Positions 46,503-55,158 are shown, numbered from the stretch's first letter. The stretch is DNA of 64,000 nucleotides from Alteromonas_F sp964429915 (GCA_964429915.1 CAYSDZ010000002.1:123318-187317), one strand, 5' to 3'. Numbers and translations are program-made. Notes: generated from the sequence alone by a model not told the origin.

Positions 46503-47336
46503 TTAACGTTGTGTCGCCGCTTTCATCGAAGCAACAAACTCAGCTAACTTATTCAACATGGTTTCGTGGTCGCCTAGATTTGCAGCAATAATATTCACCG
46601 TGGCTGAGCCTGAAATCGCGCCTGCTGCTCCTGCTGTAATCGCTTCCTTCACTTGTTCCGGTGTGGAAATACCAAAACCCAGCAATGGTCTAGCTGCACC
46701 CACTTTTTCAAGGTTGTCGATCAATGTTTTGGCGGGAATATCGGCTTTTGTTTCAGCCCCAGTTACGCCAGCTCGTCCAAGCAAATACGTGTAGCCGGAC
46801 GATAAATTGCCAATTTGAGTCAGCGTTTCTTGTGTTGCATTAGGGGGCGCGATCAAAATTTGATCTAAATGGTATTTATCTGCAACGTGTTTAAACGAAG
46901 CGGCCTCTCGCAAGGGCACATCGGCAATCAAAATAGAATTTACACCACAGCGAGCCGCTTTTTCATAAAAGTTATCGATCCCTGCTGCTAACACTAGATT
47001 ACTGTAAAGTAATAAGCCGATAGGGATATCAGCGTACTTCGCTCGAATTCGACTTAACATATTAAAGCAATCATTTGGCGTAATGTTACTGTCCAATGCA
47101 CGAATGCTTGCGGCTTGAATGGTGGGGCCGTCTGCAATTGGGTCTGAATAGGGAATGCCGAGCTCTAAAGCATCTGCACCGCTTTCAATTAATTGACAAA
47201 TAATCGCTTCCGACTGTTCGATATTCGGATCGCCTATCATAACAAAAGGAACAAACGCGCCTTGATTGTCTGCGTCGAGCTTATCAAACATGGCATCGTA
47301 TAGATTGGTATTGTGATTATCAGATGCATTAACCAT
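46503..47336 (-). CDS. trpA: Tryptophan synthase alpha chain
   Basis: Cleaves indole-3-glycerol phosphate to indole and glyceraldehyde-3-phosphate. The 277-residue TIM barrel shows FVMIGDPN, the catalytic Glu in ALELGIPYSDPIADGP and its Asp in the same segment, PLLGFGIS near the phosphate site. It overlaps trpB by 8 bp, coupling synthesis of the two subunits. Confidence 0.97.
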   Translation of the reverse strand: MVNASDNHNTNLYDAMFDKLDADNQGAFVPFVMIGDPNIEQSEAIICQLIESGADALELGIPYSDPIADGPTIQAASIRALDSNITPNDCFNMLSRIRAKYADIPIGLLLYSNLVLAAGIDNFYEKAARCGVNSILIADVPLREAASFKHVADKYHLDQILIAPPNATQETLTQIGNLSSGYTYLLGRAGVTGAETKADIPAKTLIDNLEKVGAARPLLGFGISTPEQVKEAITAGAAGAISGSATVNIIAANLGDHETMLNKLAEFVASMKAATQR

Positions 47337-48516
47337 TAAGTTTGTCTCCCAATACCGAGATAACGTGATTCAAGTCTTTATCGCCGCGACCAGATAAATT
47401 CACAACAATAATCATTTCTTCTTCAGCCTCATCTGCCATATTCAGCGCATGGGCTAAAGCATGCGAGGACTCTAATGCCGGAATGATGCCTTCTTTTCTT
47501 GCCAAGACTTGAAACGCATTTAAGGCCTCCTCATCGGTTGCCGCAACGTATTCTGCTCGGCCGATGTCAGCTAAATAAGCATGTTGAGGACCGACTGCTG
47601 GGTAATCCAACCCGGCAGACACCGAATAACTCTCTTCAATTTGCCCGTCTTTGTCTTGCATAATGTAGGTATAGGCACCGTGTAAAATTCCCTGAGTGCC
47701 TGTAACAATGGTTGCACCGTGTTCTTTGGTATGCACCCCTTTACCTGCTGGTTCTACGCCAATAAGACGCACGCTTTTATCATCAATAAAATCGGAAAAC
47801 ATGCCGATGGCGTTTGACCCACCACCCACACAGGCGACGACGGCATCGGGTAGACGTCCTTCGCGTTCCAGAATTTGCTGTTTCGTTTCTTCGCCAATCA
47901 TTTTGTGGAATTCACGAACAATGGTAGGGAAGGGGTGAGGGCCCGCTGCCGTTCCCAATAAATAATGCGCTTTGTCATACGTTGCAGACCAATCTCTCAT
48001 CGCTTCGTTAACCGCATCTTTGAGGGTGCCTGAGCCAGCAGTAACCGGAATAACCTCAGCGCCCATCAAGCGCATTCTAAATACATTGGGGGCTTGGCGC
48101 TCAACGTCTTTTGCTCCCATGTAAATGCGCGCTTTTAAACCTAACAAAGCACAGGCTAGTGCTGTTGCAACACCGTGTTGACCCGCGCCTGTTTCGGCAA
48201 TCACTTCCGTTTTACCCATACGCTTGGTCAATAAGGCTTGACCGAGCACTTGATTAGTTTTGTGAGCCCCGCCATGCAGAAGATCTTCGCGTTTTAGATA
48301 AAGTTTAACCTTAGGGTTACTCACTAAGTTACGCGTAAGAGTAAGTGCAGTAGGACGCCCTGCATATTCAGTCAGCAATGCATGAAATTCTTTTTGAAAA
48401 GAAGGATCTTCACTGGCTTTAATGAATTCCTCTTCTAGCTGATCTAAGGCTGGTATTAGCAGCTCAGGCACATACATGCCGCCGTACTGTCCAAATCGAC
48501 TTTCCAGTTTATTCAT
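47329..48516 (-). CDS. trpB: Tryptophan synthase beta chain
   Basis: PLP enzyme that joins indole and serine. The 395-residue protein shows FGQYGGMYVPE at the start, the PLP lysine in GGAHKTNQVLG, the channel region ETGAGQHGVA, the phosphate loop GGGSNAIG and the C-terminal SGRGDKD. It lies 15 bp after trpCF. Confidence 0.97.
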   Translation of the reverse strand: MNKLESRFGQYGGMYVPELLIPALDQLEEEFIKASEDPSFQKEFHALLTEYAGRPTALTLTRNLVSNPKVKLYLKREDLLHGGAHKTNQVLGQALLTKRMGKTEVIAETGAGQHGVATALACALLGLKARIYMGAKDVERQAPNVFRMRLMGAEVIPVTAGSGTLKDAVNEAMRDWSATYDKAHYLLGTAAGPHPFPTIVREFHKMIGEETKQQILEREGRLPDAVVACVGGGSNAIGMFSDFIDDKSVRLIGVEPAGKGVHTKEHGATIVTGTQGILHGAYTYIMQDKDGQIEESYSVSAGLDYPAVGPQHAYLADIGRAEYVAATDEEALNAFQVLARKEGIIPALESSHALAHALNMADEAEEEMIIVVNLSGRGDKDLNHVISVLGDKLNG

Positions 48517-48531
48517 ACAACTCTCTTTTCG

Positions 48532-49983
48532 TTAACTTATTTCATGGCTCACCGCTTTGCAGCGAGCTTTTTCAAAGATGTGTTCAAGTGCTTCGTTACT
48601 TTTCACACCCGGAGCACTTTCAGCACAAGAATTTACGTCAATAATGTGGGGAGAAAGCCGTTTGGCTTGTTCGATATTATGTTTGCCAATACCGCCCGCA
48701 ATGATCCATTTTTCTGTATTGGGTAATTCGGATAACACCGACCAATCAAAGGTTTCACCAGTGCCCCCTTCTTTTCCCCCCACTTTGCAATCAAACAGTA
48801 CCCTGTGGCAGCTTTCATCACCAAGCAAGGCTTTGGCAGACTCAATTTGCGCCTCTGTAGGCTGTTTTGACATGGGTGTGGCCTGCCAAATTTCAATATG
48901 TTCAGGTAGCTGCTTTAACAGCGTTTGTCTAAATGTTTCCGATTCATTGCCGTGCAATTGAACGACTGACAAGGGAAGCAACGCTACATGTGCGAGGATT
49001 TGTTCCACGGAATGATTACGAAATACCCCTACAAAATCAGCACTCTGCTGTGTGGTCTGTTTTGTGCTCTGTTTTGTAAGAGCTTGTGCATCTTCAATAG
49101 ATATAAATCGAGGTGACTCTGGCACGAAAATTAAACCTATGTAGCTTGCACCAGCGCGCAAGGCATTGGCACAATCTTCTACTCGGGTAATGCCACATAC
49201 TTTTACTCTACCAAATACCAGCTGCTTGACGGCTTTTGCTAGGTCAGCCTCAGCCATAAGAGAACTTCCCACCAAAAAACCATGGCTTACGGTAGAAAGC
49301 CGCTTAACATCGTCATGTGTATAAATACCCGATTCAGATATAACAACATGATCGTGCTTGGCTTCTTTGAGTAACGGGATAAGACGTTCAGTCGTCGCTA
49401 AGTCGGTAGACAAGTCGCGCAAATTACGATTATTGATGCCAATAATGTTAGCCTGTAAATCAATGGCTCTGACCATTTCTTCTTCGTTGCTCACTTCGGT
49501 TAAAATATCTAAATGCAGTGATTTAGCAATCGTTGCGAGCTGTCGGTATTCACTGTCTGATAGTACTGAGAGCATCAGCAATACAGCGTCAGCATGATAA
49601 TAACGCGCTAGATAAACTTGATAAGCAGAAACAAAAAAGTCTTTATTCAAGACGGGTACAGTACTTCGCTCGGTCGCATAAGCGAGATACTCATAGTTGC
49701 CTTGAAAGTACTTTTCGTCAGTTAACACAGAAAGACCAGCAGCGTAGGGTAGGTAGGCTGCTAGAATTTCGTCAAGGTCAAAGTTTTCTCTGATAAGGCC
49801 TTTAGAAGGAGAGGCTTTTTTACACTCAAAAATAAACCCTACTCTAGAACGGTTTAGGCTATCAAACAGTGACTTTTCAGAAGGCAACAGCTGATCTTTA
49901 AAACGCGCTAATGGAAAAGCCAACTCGCGTTCAGCCACTTCTTTGCGCTTATTCTCTACTATGGTCTCTAGTACATTCACCAT
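48532..49983 (-). CDS. trpCF: Fused indole-3-glycerol-phosphate synthase / phosphoribosylanthranilate isomerase
   Basis: Bifunctional enzyme of tryptophan synthesis. Residues 1-~255 are the IGPS barrel (ECKKASPSKGLIR, LTDEKYFQGNYEYL, IGINNRNLRDLSTD, SESGI). Residues ~258-483 are the PRAI barrel (VKVCGITRVEDC with its catalytic Cys, QLHGNES, IIAGGIG, DVNSCAESAPGVKS). The fusion is the form found in enteric and related gammaproteobacteria. The ATG and the trpD stop overlap by one base (TAATG). Confidence 0.96.
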   Translation of the reverse strand: MVNVLETIVENKRKEVAERELAFPLARFKDQLLPSEKSLFDSLNRSRVGFIFECKKASPSKGLIRENFDLDEILAAYLPYAAGLSVLTDEKYFQGNYEYLAYATERSTVPVLNKDFFVSAYQVYLARYYHADAVLLMLSVLSDSEYRQLATIAKSLHLDILTEVSNEEEMVRAIDLQANIIGINNRNLRDLSTDLATTERLIPLLKEAKHDHVVISESGIYTHDDVKRLSTVSHGFLVGSSLMAEADLAKAVKQLVFGRVKVCGITRVEDCANALRAGASYIGLIFVPESPRFISIEDAQALTKQSTKQTTQQSADFVGVFRNHSVEQILAHVALLPLSVVQLHGNESETFRQTLLKQLPEHIEIWQATPMSKQPTEAQIESAKALLGDESCHRVLFDCKVGGKEGGTGETFDWSVLSELPNTEKWIIAGGIGKHNIEQAKRLSPHIIDVNSCAESAPGVKSNEALEHIFEKARCKAVSHEIS

Positions 49984-51005
49984 TAATTATTTTCTCCTAC
50001 GCTGATTTCTGCAGTACGCGTTAACAGCGATAATGGCTTACCTTGGCGCATCACTTCCATTGCCATTTCTGTACCCTGTTTAAATGATTCTGCTTTTTCG
50101 GTAAGAACAAGCAAGGCGGCACAATTCATTGCAATAGCGGCACGATGTGCTTCTTCGCCTTCTCCGTTTAACGCATTCATGATCAGCATCTTGTTGACAT
50201 CGGGTTCACCGCCCGTAATGGCACGAATGGGGTAACTAGGTAAGCCGAAGTCTTGCGCGTTCAACGATAATTCTCTTACATCGCCATGATCAAGTTGCAG
50301 GACTGTGCTTGTGCCGTGCAAAGCTAATTCATCCAGACCGTCGCCGTGAACGATCATGGCTTTGTGTTGGCCCAACAACATGAGCGTTTCAGCATACATG
50401 TGTAATAAATGTGGCGAATAAACCCCCATCAAACTGTGTGACGGGGCTGCCGGATTAGCGAGCGGGCCAAGAATGTTAAATACGGTACGTGTTTTCAGCG
50501 TTGTTCGAACCGGCATAACGTGTTTCATACCCGTGTGATAAACCGGTGCAAATAAAAAGCATAATCCCGTCTCGTCTAAACACTGTCTAGCTACAGCGGG
50601 AGACATGTTTAAATTAATACCGAACGCTGCAAATAAATCGGCAGAACCCGATTTACTCGACACACTTTTATTACCGTGTTTCGCGACCTTGATACCACAG
50701 GTTGCAGCAACAATAGCCGCGGCACTCGAAATGTTAATGGTGTTGTGGCCATCACCTCCGGTTCCTACAATATCGACAAACGGATAATCGGGTGAAGGGA
50801 AGGGGGTTGCATTAGACAGCATGGCATTTGCTGCGCCTGCAATTTCATCGGCCGATTCCCCTTTCATTTTTAAGGCCGTTAACAAGGCTGTCGTTTCGAT
50901 ATCGGAAATTGAGCCATGTAAAACCTGATCAAATACGCTGAACGCTTCAGGTTGAGTGAGGCTTTCGCCTTCAAATAATTTACTCAAAAGAGTATGTATA
51001 TTCAT
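49983..51005 (-). CDS. trpD: Anthranilate phosphoribosyltransferase
   Basis: Transfers phosphoribose to anthranilate. The 340-residue protein shows the PRPP site DIVGTGGDGHNTINIS, the GNKSVSSKSGSADL segment and MPVRTTLKTRTVFNILGPLANP (read as RTVFNILGPLANP). Unlike the E. coli fused TrpGD, it is a separate gene, directly abutting trpG. Confidence 0.96.
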   Translation of the reverse strand: MNIHTLLSKLFEGESLTQPEAFSVFDQVLHGSISDIETTALLTALKMKGESADEIAGAANAMLSNATPFPSPDYPFVDIVGTGGDGHNTINISSAAAIVAATCGIKVAKHGNKSVSSKSGSADLFAAFGINLNMSPAVARQCLDETGLCFLFAPVYHTGMKHVMPVRTTLKTRTVFNILGPLANPAAPSHSLMGVYSPHLLHMYAETLMLLGQHKAMIVHGDGLDELALHGTSTVLQLDHGDVRELSLNAQDFGLPSYPIRAITGGEPDVNKMLIMNALNGEGEEAHRAAIAMNCAALLVLTEKAESFKQGTEMAMEVMRQGKPLSLLTRTAEISVGENN

Positions 51006-51623
51006 TTATTCGCCCTCTTGGAGCGTTAAAAAGTGTAATGTATTTAACAGCAATTTGCTGCCAGCTGTCGTTAGTATGGATTCAGGGTGGAACTGAAAGC
51101 CCATCATTTTATCGTCAGGATGCCAAATTGCCATTACTTGATCATCAACAGTTGCTAGTGGCTGTAAACATTCTGGTAAAGAGGTGGCCACTAATGAGTG
51201 ATAGCGAGCAATGGGAAGTGGGTTCGGAAGGCCACTGAAAACGCCTTCGCCCGCATGAGAAAGTAGCGACGCTTTACCATGCATCACATTTGGCGCGCGA
51301 CCAACACGCCCTCCGTAATGCTCAACAATGGCTTGATGGCCTAAGCATATTCCCAATACCGGAATGCGAGCGCTAATGGCCTTTAATAGCGCCGGCATAC
51401 ATCCCGCATTCGCTGGCTCACCGGGTCCGGGTGAAAGCACTACGACAACTCGATGAGTGTCTTGTTTCGTTTTGATTGCATTTAAAATTGTCGATACGGT
51501 AAGCGTATTGCGAAAAACACTGACGGAATCACTTACCCTATCCAATTCATCAACCAAATTATACGTGAAGGAATCGACATTATCTAAAAGAATAACGGCA
51601 AGAGGCTTATGGACTGAACTCAT
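51006..51623 (-). CDS. trpG: Anthranilate synthase component II (glutamine amidotransferase)
   Basis: Supplies ammonia to TrpE. The 205-residue class I amidotransferase has LLDNVDSFTYNLV, the nucleophile Cys in GICLGHQAI, and the HPE of GFQFHPESIL. It overlaps trpE by 4 bp and abuts trpD. Confidence 0.96.
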   Translation of the reverse strand: MSSVHKPLAVILLDNVDSFTYNLVDELDRVSDSVSVFRNTLTVSTILNAIKTKQDTHRVVVVLSPGPGEPANAGCMPALLKAISARIPVLGICLGHQAIVEHYGGRVGRAPNVMHGKASLLSHAGEGVFSGLPNPLPIARYHSLVATSLPECLQPLATVDDQVMAIWHPDDKMMGFQFHPESILTTAGSKLLLNTLHFLTLQEGE

Positions 51624-53257
51624 TTCATCACCTCATTGCTTTCTGGTTTTTTAGCTTGAACCATTGTGTTGGCTAACTGAATCGCACTGATCACCGCCTG
51701 TGCTTTTCCTCTTGTTTCATCCGCTTCTGCTTGAGGGTCTGAATCATACACGACACCTGCACCTGCTTGAATGTAGGCAATATCATTTTTGACAAACGCA
51801 GATCGAATAACGATACACGTATCCATATCGCCTGTATCATTAATGTAACCTACGGCACCGCCATAACTTCCTCTACGCTTCTTTTCAATCTTGCGAATTA
51901 AGCTCGCTGCGCTCACTTTTGGTGCACCTACCAGTGTTCCCATATTCATGCAGGCTTGATATGCATGAAGCGCGTCTACATCATTTCGCAATTGACCAAC
52001 CACTCTCGAAACCAAATGCATGACGTGCGAATAACGGTCTACGTTTAAAAGATCTTTTACATACCTTGTACCCGGTTGGCTGACTTTAGCAACATCATTC
52101 CTAGCTAAGTCGACCAACATAATATGCTCGGCTTTTTCTTTGTGATCCTCGCGAAGCGCTAATTCTAAGCGGCTGTCTAAATCGGGGTTAGGACTTCCAT
52201 CTGAGTTTTTTCCGCGAGGCCGAGTACCCGCAATGGGATAAACTTCAACTTCGTTGCTTGCTTTCGTGTATTTTAATGCTGATTCAGGAGAGGCGCCAAA
52301 CAGTGTAAATTCAGGCGTCTGCAAATAAAACATATACGGGCTTGGATTTTGTTGCTTCAAACACCGATACGCTTGCCGTGGTTCAGGGCAGGTTAGCGAA
52401 AATGTTCTTGAAGGCACCACCTGAAAAATATCGCCGGCGAGTATATTTTCTTTTAATGTAAGTACGTCTTGTTTGAATTCCTCATCGCTCTTATCTACGT
52501 TCACAGTCTCGTTTTTTTGCGATGCTTTTACATTTTTATGCTGAGGAACTTGATGCTGAGGAACGCTAAGATTTGTTAGCGTTTGTCTTAAATTATCGAC
52601 GTGCTGAGACACAGCAAAGTAATTTTCAGCAACGTTTTCACCACTGAAAACACTGCCTGAAATCACCGCTGTTTTTTCTTGATGATCAAAGATAATTAAC
52701 GATTCGGCCAAATAAAACAAATAATCCGGACAGGTATTTTCTTTTGTTTCAACATCGGGCAGTGTTTCATAAGTAGCAAATACATCATAGCCGAACACGC
52801 CGCCTAAAAAAACAGCGTTGTCTATGGTTCTAATGGGCTTTAAGTGTGTTGAAAACACCCTAAGTACGTCGAAAACACTTAACGCTTTCAATCGTGCATC
52901 TTCATCTAAGTTCTCTGGTCTAGGCGGGACAATAATCGATACGCTGTGCAACGTTTCAATTAGTTCACAGCTAGATTCAAATGCCGCCTTAATCAAAGGC
53001 AAAAGAGACTGTCCATTAGGGCTTAAGGCTTCAATCTCAACACGATTGTTCCAACACTCTATTTTTAAAGCAGCGCCGACCATCAATAAACTTTTTAAAT
53101 TGTCTTTGCTGTCAATTTCAGCCGACTCTAAAAGAAGTGCAGGTTTATTTTTGCTGCAAAGCTGTTCCATAATTGAAAGCGGATCGTGGTGGTAAGGCAC
53201 GGTGTGAACAATGCTTTCAACTTGTCCTGCTTGCTTACCGAGTGTTGCCAATGCCAT
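51620..53257 (-). CDS. trpE: Anthranilate synthase component I
   Basis: Converts chorismate to anthranilate; normally feedback-inhibited by tryptophan. The 545-residue protein has the N-terminal LLES segment (ALLLESAEI) involved in tryptophan binding, DIFQVVPSRTFSL, FGASPESALKY, PIAGTRPRGK, DLARNDVAK and AGAGVVYDSDP. It is the first structural gene after the leader/attenuator and starts at ATG 53257. Confidence 0.96.
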   Translation of the reverse strand: MALATLGKQAGQVESIVHTVPYHHDPLSIMEQLCSKNKPALLLESAEIDSKDNLKSLLMVGAALKIECWNNRVEIEALSPNGQSLLPLIKAAFESSCELIETLHSVSIIVPPRPENLDEDARLKALSVFDVLRVFSTHLKPIRTIDNAVFLGGVFGYDVFATYETLPDVETKENTCPDYLFYLAESLIIFDHQEKTAVISGSVFSGENVAENYFAVSQHVDNLRQTLTNLSVPQHQVPQHKNVKASQKNETVNVDKSDEEFKQDVLTLKENILAGDIFQVVPSRTFSLTCPEPRQAYRCLKQQNPSPYMFYLQTPEFTLFGASPESALKYTKASNEVEVYPIAGTRPRGKNSDGSPNPDLDSRLELALREDHKEKAEHIMLVDLARNDVAKVSQPGTRYVKDLLNVDRYSHVMHLVSRVVGQLRNDVDALHAYQACMNMGTLVGAPKVSAASLIRKIEKKRRGSYGGAVGYINDTGDMDTCIVIRSAFVKNDIAYIQAGAGVVYDSDPQAEADETRGKAQAVISAIQLANTMVQAKKPESNEVMK

Positions 53258-53286
53258 GGCATACCTCTTTGTTAATAAAAATGATT

Positions 53287-53315
53287 AAAAAAAAAGCCCG
53301 TTTAAAACGGGCTTT
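53287..53315 (-). terminator. trp attenuator terminator (3:4 hairpin)
   Basis: On the minus strand AAAGCCCGTTTT is followed by AAACGGGCTTT and a nine-base T run, ending about 30 bp before the trpE start. A competing partner, TTAACGGGC (complement at 53342-53350), lies between it and the leader peptide and can pair with GCCCGTTTTAA to form the antiterminator. This is the arrangement known for E. coli trp attenuation. Confidence 0.88.
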
Positions 53316-53351
53316 GATATATTTTGCGCACACACGCACCTGCCCGTTAAA

Positions 53352-53405
53352 TTAGGACATCCACCACCAGTTAGCTTTTTTGTTTACCAAAATTTGATTA
53401 AACAT
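53352..53405 (-). CDS. trpL: trp operon leader peptide
   Basis: A 17-codon frame with three consecutive Trp codons: MFNQILVNKKANWWWMS, stop TAA. AGAGAG sits about 8 bases upstream of the ATG. The stop lies just before the 2:3 segment of the attenuator, so a ribosome stalled at the Trp codons would favour antitermination and a ribosome that finishes would favour termination. Too short for usual gene callers. Confidence 0.92.
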   Translation of the reverse strand: MFNQILVNKKANWWWMS

Positions 53406-53474
53406 TAATTTAACTCTCTTACTTACATCGACTATCTAAAGGTATTGTTGCCCTTAGAACATTAAAACATTAAT

Positions 53475-53600
53475 GTGATGGCGCGTTTTGCTGTTACAAT
53501 ACGCATAGGAGACAAAAAAAACACGCAAGAGTCAAGATAAATTTGAAAATAGACCTACATTCTCAAACTTCTCTGCGAGCATTAACACACCAATAGAGGT
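53475..53600 (+). repeat. Duplicated copy of the rnm 5' flank (copy A)
   Basis: This segment is a decayed duplicate of 54116-54240. Shared blocks include GTGATGGCxCGTTTT, CTGTTACAAT and TTGAAAATAGAxCTACATTCTCA, with substitutions and small indels between. Together with copy B it flanks the hisI segment as a direct repeat with starts ~640 bp apart. The candidate -10 TATAAA of copy B is not preserved. Confidence 0.8.
53543..53596 (+). pseudogene. Truncated 5' fragment of rnm
   Basis: Copy A carries the same TTG start and first residues as rnm (LKIDLHSQT against LKIDLHSHT), then diverges (SLRALTHQ) and stops at TAG 53594-53596 after 17 codons. The His of the PHP metal site HSHT is changed to Gln. 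It is a non-functional remnant. Confidence 0.75.
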
Positions 53601-53680
53601 ATACAACTTGGTATTGTATCCAATAGGGAAAATTCATCAGTAGTTAATCGTCTTTCCAGATTATCTAAGATTTGATTCAT
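53582..53680 (-). CDS. Short frame coupled to the hisI stop (uncertain)
   Basis: A 32-codon frame (MNQILDNLERRLTTDEF then SLLDTIPSC) whose ATG overlaps the hisI TGA as ATGA. The first dozen residues look like the start of a helix, faintly like a HisE N-terminus, but the metal-binding HisE residues are absent. It may be the stump of a lost second his gene; I cannot support a function. Confidence 0.25.
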   Translation of the reverse strand: MNQILDNLERRLTTDEFSLLDTIPSCIPLLVC

Positions 53681-54042
53681 TGCGGCATATCTCCAACAAC
53701 AACGACCTTGTTGTCATCTGCATTTACCGATAAATAAAAACAATTTGGGCGGCCTGTATGACAAGCTGGGCCAGCCTGATCTACTAAGCACAAAATGCAA
53801 TCTCCATCGCAGTCAAATGACATGGATACCAATGACTGAATATGGCCACTACTTTCGCCTTTTTTCCACAGTTGTTGACGAGATCGAGACCAATATGTCA
53901 TGCGCCCGGTATCGAGTGTTACCTCCAGGGACTCTCTATTTATCCAAGCGAACATAAGCACGTTTTTGCTTTCGGCATCCTGCGTAATAACCGGGATAAG
54001 ACCATCTTGGTTAAACGCAAGTTCGTTGATGTCACAAACCAA
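53677..54042 (-). CDS. hisI: Stand-alone phosphoribosyl-AMP cyclohydrolase
   Basis: Opens the purine ring of phosphoribosyl-AMP in histidine synthesis. The 121-residue protein has DGLIPVITQDAESKNVLMFAW (seen in part), TYWSRSRQQLWKKGESSGH, the metal site DCDGDC and the zinc cysteines in PACHTGRPNCF. Close gammaproteobacteria usually have a HisIE fusion inside the his operon; here it is single-domain, outside any his genes, and flanked by duplicated rnm sequence. Start TTG 54042 is the only in-frame option and has no Shine-Dalgarno; an AGGAGG at 54080-54085 serves a different frame. Confidence 0.85.
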   Translation of the reverse strand: MVCDINELAFNQDGLIPVITQDAESKNVLMFAWINRESLEVTLDTGRMTYWSRSRQQLWKKGESSGHIQSLVSMSFDCDGDCILCLVDQAGPACHTGRPNCFYLSVNADDNKVVVVGDMPQ

Positions 54043-54115
54043 GTTTTGGTAATACGCGATTGCCTAAGAAAATGCGATACCTCCTCAATCGGTAGTATAG
54101 TTTTGGAGTATTCGT

Positions 54116-54240
54116 GTGATGGCCCGTTTTACTGTTACAATGCATACAGTATAAAAAACTCAAGATTAAAGAAAAGTTTGAAAATAGATCTACATTCTCA
54201 CACTACTGCATCAGACGGAAAATTAACACCAAGTGAGTTA
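54116..54240 (+). repeat. rnm 5' flank, intact copy (copy B)
   Basis: The intact partner of the direct repeat at 53475-53600. It contains the candidate rnm promoter and the first codons of the functional rnm gene, and lies immediately to the right of the hisI segment. Confidence 0.8.
54128..54155 (+). promoter_or_regulatory. Candidate rnm promoter
   Basis: TTTACT (54128-54133) and TATAAA (54150-54155) separated by 16 bp fit a sigma-70 promoter. A second possible -10, TACAAT, lies between them. The corresponding positions in copy A have lost the TATAAA. Confidence 0.4.
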
Positions 54241-55008
54241 GTTCAGCGTGCTGCAACGATGCAAGTAGATATGTTGGCTATTACTGATCACGATACCATG
54301 AGCGGGATCGCATTAGCTGCCCAAGCAATAGACGAACAAAAGTTAAGTTTGCGTATTATACCCGGTGTTGAACTTTCAACACGTTGGCAGAGTTTTGGTA
54401 TTCATATTGTCGGATTGAATGTCCACTCAACCTGTGATTCATTTCAATGCTTTTTGAAAAATCAACAAACTATTAGGCAAGAACGTGCTGAGCGCATCGC
54501 TGAAAAACTCGAAAGGACGGGCTTTAGTGACATTTTGCAGCAAGCCGCTAGTTTAGCCAATGGCGGAGAGTTAACACGCGCGCATTTTGGTCGTGCTTTG
54601 GTTCTTTATCACGGTTTAGCGTCTATGGATGTAGCTTTTAAAAAGTTTTTGGGTAAAGGAAAAGTAGGAGACGTGAAAGCGCAATGGCCGACGATGGAAC
54701 AAGCCGTTGAGGCAATTCATCAAGCCAAAGGACAAGCAGTATTAGCGCACCCGTTAAAATATGAACTTAGTACAAAATGGCTCAGGCGCTTAGTGGTAGA
54801 TTTTGCTGAACATGGAGGAGACGGGTTAGAAGTCGCAGGACCGGGTGTAGCCGGACAGAAACAAGCCTTATTGTTCGACATAGCGAAAAACGCGGGGTTA
54901 CGAGGCTCCGTGGGCTCAGACTTCCATAGCCCCGGCCGGTGGACTGAATTGGGTCGATTTAATTATAACTTGGACCTATTACCCCCTATTTGGAATACTT
55001 GGGCGTGA
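54178..55008 (+). CDS. rnm: PHP-family 5'-3' ribonuclease (RNase AM / YciV)
   Basis: Removes 5' nucleotides in the maturation of 5S and 23S rRNA and can degrade short RNAs, per known E. coli RNase AM. The 276-residue PHP domain shows DLHSHTTASDG, ITDHDTMSG, IPGVELSTRW, VLAHPLKY and GSDFHSPG, the full metal set. The only sensible start is TTG 54178, matching the position in the duplicated copy; the open frame upstream to 53842 is antisense to hisI. Order yciO-rnm-trpL is as in E. coli. Confidence 0.92.
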   Translation: MKIDLHSHTTASDGKLTPSELVQRAATMQVDMLAITDHDTMSGIALAAQAIDEQKLSLRIIPGVELSTRWQSFGIHIVGLNVHSTCDSFQCFLKNQQTIRQERAERIAEKLERTGFSDILQQAASLANGGELTRAHFGRALVLYHGLASMDVAFKKFLGKGKVGDVKAQWPTMEQAVEAIHQAKGQAVLAHPLKYELSTKWLRRLVVDFAEHGGDGLEVAGPGVAGQKQALLFDIAKNAGLRGSVGSDFHSPGRWTELGRFNYNLDLLPPIWNTWA

Positions 55009-55054
55009 GATTCTGTGGCTGCGTATTTGCATCAGTTTGTTAGATGGCGTATTA

Positions 55055-55158
55055 GGTGGGCTCAGTGAATGAAATAAAGCGTCAAAAAACAGGACGTTTT
55101 TTGCCGAGCGCCCTAGGGATATGCTCGCAGCGTCTTTTTTTCATTCACTGAGCCCACC
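55055..55158. repeat. 104-bp inverted-repeat element
   Basis: Two perfect 20-bp terminal arms (GGTGGGCTCAGTGAATGAAA and its complement) enclose two smaller hairpins: CAAAAAAC/GTTTTTTG and CGAGC/GCTCG, the latter containing the palindrome CCCTAGGG. No other copy is seen in the window and no target-site duplication is evident. It fills most of the 257-bp gap between rnm and yciO and may be a MITE-like or folded RNA element, or a terminator for rnm. Confidence 0.75.

Noticed and set aside
53406..53480. TrpR operator before trpL
   Set aside because: No sequence close to the CTAGTTAACTAG palindrome is seen between the leader and copy A; the short repeat ACATTAATGTTTTAATGT is too weak to name.
53842..54177. 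Long in-frame extension upstream of rnm
   Set aside because: It is antisense to hisI and has no family resemblance; the PHP domain begins at TTG 54178, the same position as in the duplicated copy.
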